From Avidesulfovibrio sp964369685 (lineage in GTDB: Bacteria > Desulfobacterota > Desulfovibrionia > Desulfovibrionales > Desulfovibrionaceae): a stretch of 48,433 nucleotides of DNA. This document shows, piece by piece, positions 17,054-25,374 of the stretch; within the stretch, counting starts at the first letter, position 1; each line of letters opens with the position of its first letter. The notes below the pieces were generated by a model. That model had not been told where the DNA came from. It saw nothing but the letters and a program-made list of their open reading frames with translations, and did no database searches. The stretch lies in NCBI GenBank assembly GCA_964369685.1, contig CAYJFB010000016.1:1-48433 (forward strand), written 5' to 3'. The translations under genes and the position numbers were made by a program.

Positions 17054-18346
17054 TTATGAATCTTTTGTGTGCCATGTTTCCTCCACGATGCGCCATGTGC
17101 CGCCGTGTGGTTGAAGAAACAGTGTTTTTATGCCGTGGTCGGTATATTTTGTTGAGTCGGTATATGTTTGTTCCATATCAACCACAATACCTGTGGCTTT
17201 GACACTGATGCGTACGCCGTCAAGTTTTACATGTATGGGTTTTTTTTGTGTCCAAAGGGTTGTTTTTTGTTGTGCAATAGCGTCTTTACCGACAATACGG
17301 CCTTGTGTGGCTTTGGAGGCGTATGAGGCAAGGTAGGTATCGAGATTTGCACTTTGCCATGCTATGCGCCATTGTTCGACAAATTGTGAAACCGAGGGGG
17401 TCACTTGGCTGAGATATTGTGCTTCCATGCCGTATTCTCCCGGAATCCATTCCATGCCCACAATGCGAAATTCACCGTTGATCGGCCGCCAATAGAGGCG
17501 TCGTAATCCTTCTGATGTTATATTTGGCGCACGATAATATTGTGTAAACCAACTGACCCAATAGTCGGGGCCTTGTAGAATGTTTACGGTGCCGTGATTG
17601 ATGGAAATCCATGGCAATTGTGCAAAAAGGCGTTTTTTTTGTGCTTGAAAGGCCGCGAAGGTTTCTCCTTGCGCCTTGGTATAGGAATCAGGATGATAAA
17701 AGTCAAAAAAGCGTTGGGAACGAGCGGCCCAAGCTTTGTTCCAATTTTTTGTTTTTTGTTCGAGAATTTGGTTTGTGAGCACGTCTTGACTGCTTTTTGA
17801 AGCCGCATCGCTCAAGACGGCATCGGCAATGACAACGGGCAACCCTGCCACCAGTTTGGGAGAGAGGGTTTCTATGTCGCTCATATTGACCGCAACACAA
17901 CCTCGCGTTTCCATGGGAGTGATGTCACGTCCTCGGCTGTGGATCCAAATGCCATAGCCTGTGCGTTGATCGAGTCTGTCCACAGGGTTTGGATAGTTTA
18001 ATTCATAGGCTATGTTGCCATATTCCATATAATCAAGAGCCATACGGATTTTATCAATAACAAAATAGACGCCTTCCGGAGTGCGCAAATCGTTTTGTAG
18101 TTCTTTGCGTCCTCCTTTTTGGCCTGTTGTACACACATATTTATCTTGCGCTTGAAGAGGACTTTGTCGTTTAAAGTAGACCAGTTGTTGACGACTTTTA
18201 TCAACAACAACCATTGCAGGTGGTGTTGTCGGTAGATCGCGCAAAACTGTTTTCCAGTTTTCAGCCCAAGCCGGCGTTGCCATAAAGACAACACCGAACG
18301 CAAAACCTATCAAGGTACGTCGAATACAAAAAGACAAAGCTATCAT
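17054..18346 (-). CDS. L,D-transpeptidase (YkuD) with C-terminal NTF2-like region
   Basis: Exported peptidoglycan-modifying enzyme. A signal peptide spans residues 1-28, cleaved after AWA. The YkuD catalytic domain has H136 (GIWIHSRG) and the nucleophile C150 in TRGCVAVN. The last 120 residues (TPSVSQFVEQWRIAWQSANLDTYLASYAS) resemble the SnoaL/NTF2-like domain that follows YkuD in many delta-proteobacterial homologues. The enzyme would form 3-3 cross-links or attach proteins to peptidoglycan. The chain is 430 residues. No clear RBS stands before ATG 18346. Confidence 0.9.
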   Translation of the reverse strand: MIALSFCIRRTLIGFAFGVVFMATPAWAENWKTVLRDLPTTPPAMVVVDKSRQQLVYFKRQSPLQAQDKYVCTTGQKGGRKELQNDLRTPEGVYFVIDKIRMALDYMEYGNIAYELNYPNPVDRLDQRTGYGIWIHSRGRDITPMETRGCVAVNMSDIETLSPKLVAGLPVVIADAVLSDAASKSSQDVLTNQILEQKTKNWNKAWAARSQRFFDFYHPDSYTKAQGETFAAFQAQKKRLFAQLPWISINHGTVNILQGPDYWVSWFTQYYRAPNITSEGLRRLYWRPINGEFRIVGMEWIPGEYGMEAQYLSQVTPSVSQFVEQWRIAWQSANLDTYLASYASKATQGRIVGKDAIAQQKTTLWTQKKPIHVKLDGVRISVKATGIVVDMEQTYTDSTKYTDHGIKTLFLQPHGGTWRIVEETWHTKDS

Positions 18347-18480
18347 AGGCGGTTCAAAGTGTTGTTTTTATGTGTTATAGATAAAAAGCAATTTGGCTTA
18401 TGGATTGAACCATGTGTTCATGGAGAAGGATAAATAAAAAATGTTCTTTTGTCGAGTTGGTGATTCAAAGTCTCACTCAT

Positions 18481-19050
18481 TTAACGCCACATATTTGGTA
18501 AACGATTGAGTATCGGTAAGGTGTTTTCATGTGCTCCAAACGCAGCAACGGTCAACAAGCAAGCGGCTGTAAAAACCATCTCTTGCCACGATCCCGTACT
18601 CAGTAACGACACCTTGAAACGACGGCGGGCATCATGTGGATAAATGGGTACTCCGGAAGGGTTCAACGCATCCAAAGCAATGTGCGAAAGCGCACCCAAA
18701 GCCAAACCATACAACATTGCGCCCAATGGTAATATTTGGGTAATATGCAAGATTTCTTTGGGAATATATTGACGCAAACTGAAAAATTCCAAAAACTCTC
18801 TGTTGATGTTGAAATGATTTAAGCTTGTATCAAACGATACGGCTACAAGCAACAGAAGCAAATACCAGCCAAACCAGTGACTGGATTTGCGGTGAATGGC
18901 AGCCCAACGTTTTTTGTCACCACCTGAAAGCACTCTGTCTATCACATCGGGTAAAACCGTTCCCGCAGTCAAACCAATCAAAACAGCAGGATCTATTCCG
19001 AAACACAACGCTGTAGCCACAGGTACGCTTGTGTGTGTAATCCATTTCAT
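18481..19050 (-). CDS. YdjM-type membrane-bound metal-dependent hydrolase (DUF457)
   Basis: Integral membrane protein of 189 residues. His/Asp motifs lie in hydrophobic segments: MKWITHTSV at the start, LPDVIDR, IHRKSSHWFGWY and ALSHIALDALNPSG. This pattern is that of the DUF457/YdjM family, named membrane-bound metal-dependent hydrolases; the substrate is unknown. In E. coli ydjM is LexA-controlled, but I see no LexA box here. I chose ATG at 19050 since the conserved MKWITH begins there; GGAG is 12 bases upstream. Confidence 0.85.
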   Translation of the reverse strand: MKWITHTSVPVATALCFGIDPAVLIGLTAGTVLPDVIDRVLSGGDKKRWAAIHRKSSHWFGWYLLLLLVAVSFDTSLNHFNINREFLEFFSLRQYIPKEILHITQILPLGAMLYGLALGALSHIALDALNPSGVPIYPHDARRRFKVSLLSTGSWQEMVFTAACLLTVAAFGAHENTLPILNRLPNMWR

Positions 19051-19174
19051 AACAATTTCTTTCTCCAAATTACGGCATTGAAAGCCATGTATTGTTGCGT
19101 GTATGCAATGTGTATTCTGCATATATGGTATAAATGCTCTTTGAGCAAAAAGAAACAGGTATATTTTGCACGAA

Positions 19175-20773
19175 TTATTCTTGTATTATTTCTTGCCGCT
19201 GGGTATAGACGCTTTGAAAGCGTTCCAGCGCGTCTTTTTCTGCTGCATTTTTCATCATTTTTTTCGCTTTATCAAGCCAATTGTTTGTTTTTTTGATATT
19301 GTTTTCATACAGAGCACTGTAAGCCAGGTGCAAATAGGCTAAAAACGTGTGTCCCGATGCGCCGAGTGATCGACCATAGGTTTCGTGGATTTCCGCGTCA
19401 TCGGGATAGGTTTTCAGCAATTCCCGAAAATCTTTTTGGGCTTGGTGGTGATTGCCGTTATCGGCAAGTAAGCGAGCGCGAAAAAAACGTGCCATGGCGT
19501 CTTTCGGATCCAGATTCAGGGCTTGTTGCAGTAAGGATTCGGCACGGTTATTTCCGATAGAATAGAAAAAAATGCCTGCCTCACGTTGAATCAGAGCGTC
19601 GTGCGGTGCTGCATGGAGTGCTTGATTAAAGAGTTCTTGGGCTTCTTGCATTCGGTTACGGCGTGCAGAGAGCATGGCTTTGCCCATGAGTTCCAAAGGA
19701 CGTGTTGCCGATGCATGACGAAAATGATGTTCAGCTGTTTCAATGTTTCCGTAACGCGCCCAAAGAAGTGTTTTTACGCGTAAAAAGCGTTCGTCATGTT
19801 CAGGACGTTGTCGGACGTCAAGCGGCAAGGCAGGGATCCTCGCCAAAATTTCATTGATTCTGCCGCCCACATCGGGATGTGTTGAAAGGTATTCGGGCAC
19901 TTCCAGGCCAGACATCCATTGTTTTTGTTGAATGATTTTGAAGGCACTGACCATGCCTTGCGGTTGATACCCCGCGTCGACAAGATATTGCAAGGCCACA
20001 TGATCGGCTTCGGTTTCATCGTAACGGCTGTTGTGCAGCATATCACTTTGTCCTGCCGCCATGCTTCCCGTTGCAAGTGCACCGCCGGAAGAACCGCCAA
20101 GGAACGCGCCGATTAAAACGCCTGCCAAGGTGGCTAAGGAACTGATTTGTGAACGTTCTATACGTCCTGCGATGTGTCGTTGGGTGATGTGTGCCATTTC
20201 ATGCGCCAAAACAGCGGCAAGTTCTGATTCATGATTCATATTCATGATTAAGCCGCTGTGCACGAAAATAAATCCTCCGGGCACGGCAAAGGCGTTGATG
20301 GCTCTGTCAAGCAACACATGTGTTGTGAATGTAAACGGTTGTGGCGGCAATGTGGCATTCAAACGTTCAACGATAGAGCGGACGTAATATTTGATTTCAG
20401 GATCTTCAATAAGGGGCATTCGTGAACGCACGGTGATGTCAAATTTGCGTCCCAGTTCTTTTTCTTCATGAATGCCAAAATCACTGAAAAACGCTGCGGC
20501 AGGGAACACACTTCTGAAAAAAAAACAGATAACCAATAAAAGAACGCACATGCTTTTTGTTTGGGAGGAAAAACCTGCGAGGCGTTGCCGCCCCATGAAT
20601 TTCTTTAAGGCTGCGGCACGTTTTGGTGTTTTTGCTCGGTGAGGGTACCCGACGAGGCATTGCCTCCTCCAAAACAAACTTGATATTGCGACAAGCTTCG
20701 GTATTTTTACTCGGGGGGAGGCAATGTCTTGTAGGGTATTTTTTTCAAGAAAAGGTTTTACGCCAAATCCCAT
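19175..20773 (-). CDS. M48 family metalloprotease with TPRs (BepA/YfgC-like), repeat-extended N-terminus
   Basis: Periplasmic or membrane-anchored zinc protease and chaperone; BepA relatives assist assembly or clearance of outer-membrane proteins such as LptD. The zinc motif is HEMAH (191-195), with ETEAD near 253-257 as third ligand region. TPR-like helices fill about 320-525. A hydrophobic export signal spans about 75-95 (MCVLLLVICFFF). The first 74 residues are unusual, with a 25-residue unit repeated in tandem (RVKIPK...RRQCLVG, RAKTPK...GRQRLAG) plus a partial third copy. AAGGA lies 6 bases before ATG 20773 within the cysS 3' end, overlapping cysS by 16 bp. Translation could instead begin at ATG 20551, which would give a normal signal peptide but has no RBS. 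Confidence 0.88.
   Translation of the reverse strand: MGFGVKPFLEKNTLQDIASPRVKIPKLVAISSLFWRRQCLVGYPHRAKTPKRAAALKKFMGRQRLAGFSSQTKSMCVLLLVICFFFRSVFPAAAFFSDFGIHEEKELGRKFDITVRSRMPLIEDPEIKYYVRSIVERLNATLPPQPFTFTTHVLLDRAINAFAVPGGFIFVHSGLIMNMNHESELAAVLAHEMAHITQRHIAGRIERSQISSLATLAGVLIGAFLGGSSGGALATGSMAAGQSDMLHNSRYDETEADHVALQYLVDAGYQPQGMVSAFKIIQQKQWMSGLEVPEYLSTHPDVGGRINEILARIPALPLDVRQRPEHDERFLRVKTLLWARYGNIETAEHHFRHASATRPLELMGKAMLSARRNRMQEAQELFNQALHAAPHDALIQREAGIFFYSIGNNRAESLLQQALNLDPKDAMARFFRARLLADNGNHHQAQKDFRELLKTYPDDAEIHETYGRSLGASGHTFLAYLHLAYSALYENNIKKTNNWLDKAKKMMKNAAEKDALERFQSVYTQRQEIIQE
20579..20714. repeat. Tandem direct repeat, 75-bp period, in 5' part of M48 gene
   Basis: A 61-bp unit beginning GAGGCRTTGCC at 20579-20639 recurs at 20654-20714, ending in TTTTTRCTCGG in both copies. 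The 75-bp period is 25 codons, so the reading frame is preserved. A third partial copy reaches toward the gene start. Confidence 0.85.
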
Positions 20774-22215
20774 TGTTGTCCTTCAGAAGTATCGCGAACT
20801 TCAACACCCATCTCATGAAGCGCAGTGCGCAATTCATCGGAGCGTGTGAAATTTTTTGTTGTTCGAGCTTCTTGCCGTTCGAGCAAGAGTTTTTCCACTT
20901 GCTTAACGTCTATTTTGTTTCTTGCAATGCGGATTGCGCGTAAATCAGCAAGGAACGTTTCAGGTTCAGATCCAAAAAGTCCCAAGAGTGTGTCCCAGAG
21001 TGTTGTGGCTTCGCGAATTTTCAGAAGGACGGTTTGTCCTGTTGTATTTGTTCGCAATGTTTTGTCATCCAGCACGCGCCCTGCCAGTTTGATTAAGCCA
21101 AAAAGGTGCCCGATAGCGGCAGCACTGTTACAATCGTCATCAAGTGCGTCAATAAAAGCCTGTTGCATATTTTGGACTTCGGTAAGCAAAGTTTGATTGT
21201 CTTGACCTTTTTTCCATGATGTGCGAGCGAGTGTTTTGTCAATGAGTAATAATGTTTCATAAACACGTTTTTGTCCGCGCTCTGCTTCATCCATGTTGTC
21301 AAACGAAAAATCGATGGGACTGCGATAGTGTTTACCGAGCAGGAAAAACCGTAATGTCTCAGGCAAATAACTTTCTAAGATATCACGAATGGTTTTAAAA
21401 TTACCCAACGATTTTGACATCTTTTCGGCATTGACCTGTACAAAACCGTTGTGTACCCACATTTGCGCCAAAGGCTTATCCAAGGCTGCTTCGGTCTGGG
21501 CTATTTCATTTTCATGATGCGGAAAAATCAAGTCCAGTCCGCCGCCGTGGATGTCTAAAGGAAGCGGCACATATTTTTCACTCATCGCCGAACATTCAAT
21601 ATGCCAACCGGGACGCCCTGCACCCCATGGACTATCCCATGTGGGTTCATTGGGTTTTGCGGCTTTCCACAGCGCAAAATCTAACGGATCATCTTTTTCT
21701 TCATCAGCGGCAATCCGTGCACCTGAACGCAATTCGTCGGGAGTGCGTCCCGACAGTTTGCCATACTCAGGAAATGAACGAACACGAAAATAAACATCAC
21801 CGCGCGGTGTGGCATAGGCTTTGTCTTGAGCAATCAACTGCTCAATCATTTTAATCATATCCGGAATATGTTCGGTGGCTTTGGGCTCTATATCGGGTTT
21901 GCTTATGCCAAGACGAGCCATGTCAACATGAAAGGCCTCCATAAATTCTTCCGCAACCGCTTTGCTGCTGCGGTTTTCGTTGTTGGCGCGTTGGATGATT
22001 TTGTCATCAATATCGGTAAAGTTGCGAATAAAGGTTACATCAAGCCCTTTATATCGCAGATAACGCACCAAAATATCAAAAGCAACCGCTGAACGAGCAT
22101 GACCGATGTGACTCAAAGCATACGCCGTAATACCACACGAATAAAGGCTCACCTTGCCCGCACGGTGCGGCGTCAACAGTTCTTTTTTGCGAGTCAAGGT
22201 ATTATATAACTGCAT
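20758..22215 (-). CDS. cysS: Cysteinyl-tRNA synthetase
   Basis: Class I synthetase charging tRNA-Cys. The zinc-binding Cys27 is in YSCGITAYALSHIGHARS and the HIGH motif is HIGH (36-39). KMSKS lies in NAEKMSKSLGNFKTI. GWHIECSAMS and HGGGLDLIFPHHENE carry the other zinc ligands. The length, 485 residues, is normal. I chose ATG at 22215 because MQLYNTLTRKKE is the conserved start and GGAG is 6 bases upstream; the frame stays open upstream into an intergenic repeat. It overlaps the downstream M48 gene by 16 bp, so the two are probably an operon. Confidence 0.97.
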   Translation of the reverse strand: MQLYNTLTRKKELLTPHRAGKVSLYSCGITAYALSHIGHARSAVAFDILVRYLRYKGLDVTFIRNFTDIDDKIIQRANNENRSSKAVAEEFMEAFHVDMARLGISKPDIEPKATEHIPDMIKMIEQLIAQDKAYATPRGDVYFRVRSFPEYGKLSGRTPDELRSGARIAADEEKDDPLDFALWKAAKPNEPTWDSPWGAGRPGWHIECSAMSEKYVPLPLDIHGGGLDLIFPHHENEIAQTEAALDKPLAQMWVHNGFVQVNAEKMSKSLGNFKTIRDILESYLPETLRFFLLGKHYRSPIDFSFDNMDEAERGQKRVYETLLLIDKTLARTSWKKGQDNQTLLTEVQNMQQAFIDALDDDCNSAAAIGHLFGLIKLAGRVLDDKTLRTNTTGQTVLLKIREATTLWDTLLGLFGSEPETFLADLRAIRIARNKIDVKQVEKLLLERQEARTTKNFTRSDELRTALHEMGVEVRDTSEGQQWDLA

Positions 22216-22269
22216 GAAAACTCCATTAAAAAACATTAAAACGGGTTTGCGATTGATTGATCGTTTTTC

Positions 22270-22365
22270 TGGGGGAGCTAAGCCCCCCCAGACCCCCCTT
22301 GATCCTGCGGCACATTCCGTGCTTCGCACTGTTCATGCGCCGCAGTTCAAGTGGCTCTGAGAGTT
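22270..22365 (+). repeat. Two-hairpin interspersed repeat, copy 1
   Basis: Order of parts: T-run, G-rich/C-rich hairpin (GGGGGAGC, loop TAA, GCCCCCCC), linker ACCCCCCTTGATCCTGCGG, then a second hairpin (CTGCGGC ... GCCGCAG with inner GTGC/GCAC), then TTCAAGTGGCTCTGAGAGT. Copies 2 (37634) and 3 (32243, minus) share this plan. It lies between rpiB and cysS. Confidence 0.85.
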
Positions 22366-22451
22366 TTGCACTCAAAAGAAAAATGATAACCATGAATCAG
22401 CGTAAAAAAGTCAAAGCAAAAAGCATCTGAAGCCGTTTGTGAGGAAATGCT

Positions 22452-22880
22452 TTAATCAAAAATTTCAATACGGCGTTGATGCCTTCCACCTTCAAATTCT
22501 GTGGAGAAAAAGACGTCTGCAATACTCAGAGCGACAGAACTGCCTGTAACGCGTTCGCCAAGGCAAAGAACATTGGCATTATTGTGTTGTCTGCAAGCAC
22601 GGGCATGAAATTCAACAGAGCACAAAGCCGCACGGATGCCTTTATGCCGATTGGCAGCCATGCTCATACCGATTCCCGTTCCGCAAACCAACAATCCAAA
22701 AGCCTCGTTTTCTGCAAGCACTTTGGCACACACATCATTGGCAGTATTCGGATAATCACACGCCTCACCGGGAGTCGTACCTAGATCGTGTATTGTATGC
22801 CCTTGTTTTTTGAGGTGTTCAATCAATGTGGTTTTCAAATCGACACCCGCATGATCCGCACCGATATAAATATTGGCCAT
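22452..22880 (-). CDS. rpiB: Ribose-5-phosphate isomerase B
   Basis: RpiB/LacAB family isomerase interconverting ribose-5-phosphate and ribulose-5-phosphate in the pentose phosphate pathway. The 142-residue chain has GADHAGVDLK at the start, the catalytic Cys66 in LLVCGTGIGMSMAANRHKGIRAALC, and the His/Asn stretch RQHNNANVLCLG. Weak GGAAA precedes the ATG. It lies downstream of ubiX on the same strand, with about 190 bp between them. Confidence 0.95.
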   Translation of the reverse strand: MANIYIGADHAGVDLKTTLIEHLKKQGHTIHDLGTTPGEACDYPNTANDVCAKVLAENEAFGLLVCGTGIGMSMAANRHKGIRAALCSVEFHARACRQHNNANVLCLGERVTGSSVALSIADVFFSTEFEGGRHQRRIEIFD

Positions 22881-23069
22881 AATTTGTTTCCTTATGAAGC
22901 ATATGTTGTTTTTATGTATTGTTGTTAAACGGAATCCCCAAAGCGATCTTTTATCGCACGGAAGCCCCTTTGGGAATATGTCTTTTACTCTAAATTTTGA
23001 TACATTTAAAGAAAAACAATATATTTGTTTTTTAATATATAAAATATAATAATTGTGTTTAGCCCGGAT

Positions 23070-23645
23070 TTATTTGTCTTGTTGTTCATTCCATCGTGTA
23101 AAATTTTCAAGTTCGATATGAAATTCAGCAAGGATTTTTCCGACAACATGCCGAGTCATGTCTTGTATAGATTGGGGATGATTATAAAAAGTCAACATGG
23201 GCGGCATAATAACAACGCCAAGTTTAGCCAATTCAAGCATGTTGCGCAAATGAATCGGTGAAAGCGGTGTTTCGCGTGTAATTAAAATCAGCTTACGACG
23301 TTCTTTGATAGTCACGTCTGCCGCACGGAGTATTAAATTATCAGAATACCCGTGTGCGACACCGGCAAGCGTTTTCATGGCACAAGGAACAATCACCATG
23401 CCTTCGGTGTGGAAGGTTCCGCTTGCGATATTGGCGCCGATATTTTTCTGTGTATGGACAACGGTTGCCAAGCTATTGAGCTTTTCGATAGTGAGTTTTG
23501 TTTCATAAGCAAACGTTCGTGCGGCTCCCTTTGACACCACAAGGTGAGTTTCCCATTGTGGCTGTTTTGCCATGGCTTCCAGCAATTCTACAGCCAAACA
23601 AGAACCGCTGGCACCGCTCATTCCGACAATAAGACGTTTTTTCAT
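23070..23645 (-). CDS. ubiX: Flavin prenyltransferase, UbiX/Pad1 family
   Basis: UbiX adds dimethylallyl to FMN, making the prenylated flavin cofactor used by UbiD-type decarboxylases. The 191-residue flavoprotein has MSGASGS (9-15) for FMN phosphate, a VPCAMKTLAGVAHGYSDNLILRAADV segment, and TRETPLSPIHLRNMLELAKLG, all characteristic of the family. No UbiD partner is in view; the LpdD-like protein at 6396 may act in the same cofactor pathway. No RBS is obvious before ATG 23645. The downstream region contains a GCGAT/ATCGC hairpin near 22941-22955. Confidence 0.93.
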   Translation of the reverse strand: MKKRLIVGMSGASGSCLAVELLEAMAKQPQWETHLVVSKGAARTFAYETKLTIEKLNSLATVVHTQKNIGANIASGTFHTEGMVIVPCAMKTLAGVAHGYSDNLILRAADVTIKERRKLILITRETPLSPIHLRNMLELAKLGVVIMPPMLTFYNHPQSIQDMTRHVVGKILAEFHIELENFTRWNEQQDK

Positions 23646-23899
23646 GGTAACCGACTGAATCTATCTGTTTTGATTGCATGTTGACAAAAAAACTGTACAT
23701 AAAGACGAAAGACATTCAGGATAAATAAAAATTCTACAAGAAAAGACCATTCCTTGCAATGTGAAGGAACAACAAACAATATATAATCAGAAAAACAAAG
23801 GATGCCAAGAATGGGCTCAAGAGCGAGGCTGAACCTTGACAAAGACAATATAATATATTAGGAACGATTACTGTTAAATAAAAAAAGGAGTATCATCCA

Positions 23900-24076
23900 A
23901 TGGAAAATACTGTTTTACAAGCAATGAAAGAAGCGGGAAAACCTGTACGTCCGGGAGATATAGCCAAAGCGTTGGGTATCGAGAGTAAAGACGTTTCTAA
24001 AGCGATCGCCGCATTGAAAGAAGCAGGCAAGGTTTATTCACCCAAGCGTTGTTATTATGAAGTGACACCTGAATAA
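23900..24076 (+). CDS. 58-residue winged-helix DNA-binding protein
   Basis: A small protein starting MENTVLQAMKEAGKPVRPGD and ending YYEVTPE. It reads as a minimal winged helix: helix 1 (NTVLQAMKEAG), helix 2 (RPGDIAKALG), recognition helix (ESKDVSKAIAALKEAG) and a beta-wing (KVYSPKRCYYEV). AAAGGAG stands 9 bases before the ATG, and a strong terminator follows, so it is a real monocistronic gene. Similar stand-alone winged-helix proteins are found in sulfate reducers; the target is unknown. It lies in the 540-bp gap between the divergent ubiX side and secF. Confidence 0.85.
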   Translation: MENTVLQAMKEAGKPVRPGDIAKALGIESKDVSKAIAALKEAGKVYSPKRCYYEVTPE

Positions 24077-24102
24077 CAGTCATCTCAGGATGTTATTATC
24101 AT

Positions 24103-24155
24103 ATATATAAAAATGCCCTGTCAAGGTAAAACAAAGACGGGGCGTTTTTATATAT
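24103..24155. terminator. Bidirectional terminator
   Basis: An A-run with TGCCCTGTC (24109-24122) pairs with GACGGGGCG and a T-run (24136-24149). The AT-rich arms extend the stem to 24103/24155. It ends the 58-residue winged-helix gene on the plus strand and can end secF on the minus strand. Confidence 0.85.
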
Positions 24156-24189
24156 CCAACAAGTTTTTTAAATAAAACAGAAAAGGTGA

Positions 24190-25302
24190 TTAAACAACGC
24201 CGTGTTCGCCGATGATTTCGGTTTGTGTTTCGTTGGTGATGAAGGGTTTCATATAGTGATGTGTGTCACCGAGCAACAAAAGAATCGGTGCTGCCACAAA
24301 AATCGAGGAAAACGTTCCGACGACAATTCCAATCAACATAGTGAATGCAAAATCATGAATCACACCACCCCCAAGAAAAAAGAGACTGAGACATGCGGCG
24401 AGGGTTGTGCCTGATGTCATCATGGTTCGTGAGAGTGTTTGATTGATACTGCGGTTGATAATGTTTTGGAGTGGGGCAGGGGCGTCGTGTGGTTGATTTT
24501 TCAAATTTTCGCGGATTCGGTCATAAACAATGATCGTATCGTTGAGTGAATACCCTACGAGAGTGAGTAATGCAGCGATAATATTGAGATCAAATTCTTT
24601 CCCCAAAAATGTCAAAAGCCCTATTGTTAAAAGAACATCGTGCAACAGGCTGAGTATGGCGCCGAGCGCAAAATTGAGACGCAATTTGGCACAGACCAAT
24701 AAAGTAATGATAAGACAACCCAAAACACGCCAAGCCATGTCAAGCCCCACCATGCCCATACCATACATGCCAAGTCCCAAGGCAACAGTCATGACTGCGG
24801 CGGTCATCCAGCGGTGTTCAAAGCGTCCAGAGATATAGACAGTGATCAGCAAGAGCGCATAAAACATCGCTTCCAATGCCGCGTTACGCAGATCCGCGCC
24901 GACTTTGGGACCGACAGTTTCAAAGCGTTCAATCACGGCAGGATTGTCAGGGAAAGCGTCTTGCAGACGGTGTACGACTGTGCCGCGAATTTCTTCGTTG
25001 GCCAAGGTTTTGCTTTCTGAAAAGCGTATGAGGTAATCGTGTCCGTTATTGCCGTATTGTTGTACGGACAGGCCGGGAAGATTGAGTTCATCAAAGGCTT
25101 GTTTGATGGTTTCGTCACCGAGTTGTTGTTCAAAGCGAATTTGAATGGCTGCGCCGCCTGCAAAGTCAACACCGTAACGAATACCGGAAATAAAGATACT
25201 GCACAGTCCCAATATTAACAGCAGAGCCGAAATTCCATAAGCGAAACGACGTTTTCCGACAAAGTCAATATGTGTTTCGGTACGAAAAAATGAAAACCCC
25301 AT
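24190..25302 (-). CDS. secF: Protein translocase subunit SecF
   Basis: SecF is an RND-like partner of SecD; together they use the proton or sodium gradient to complete Sec export. The 370-residue chain has TM1 near 22-42, a periplasmic domain and five further TM helices. The conserved GVDFAGGAAIQIRF follows TM1, and TLVGYSLNDTIIVYDRIRENL is the hallmark of TM4-5. GGAG sits 7 bases before ATG 25302. secD and yajC are not adjacent: the gene upstream is the type I secretion HlyD-like gene, ending 72 bp away. tgt, another usual neighbour of secDF, lies 6 kb upstream on the same strand. Confidence 0.95.
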   Translation of the reverse strand: MGFSFFRTETHIDFVGKRRFAYGISALLLILGLCSIFISGIRYGVDFAGGAAIQIRFEQQLGDETIKQAFDELNLPGLSVQQYGNNGHDYLIRFSESKTLANEEIRGTVVHRLQDAFPDNPAVIERFETVGPKVGADLRNAALEAMFYALLLITVYISGRFEHRWMTAAVMTVALGLGMYGMGMVGLDMAWRVLGCLIITLLVCAKLRLNFALGAILSLLHDVLLTIGLLTFLGKEFDLNIIAALLTLVGYSLNDTIIVYDRIRENLKNQPHDAPAPLQNIINRSINQTLSRTMMTSGTTLAACLSLFFLGGGVIHDFAFTMLIGIVVGTFSSIFVAAPILLLLGDTHHYMKPFITNETQTEIIGEHGVV

Positions 25303-25374
25303 TATTGTCTCCGAATAGAGTGTTTTTTGTATAAAGAGGGGAGTGAGTCTGTCTTTCTCCCCTCAAAAGATCTT

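Noticed and set aside
22216..22329. Longer cysS start including sequence from the interspersed repeat
   Set aside because: The extra residues are encoded by the repeat, and a good RBS precedes the conserved MQLYNTL start at 22215.
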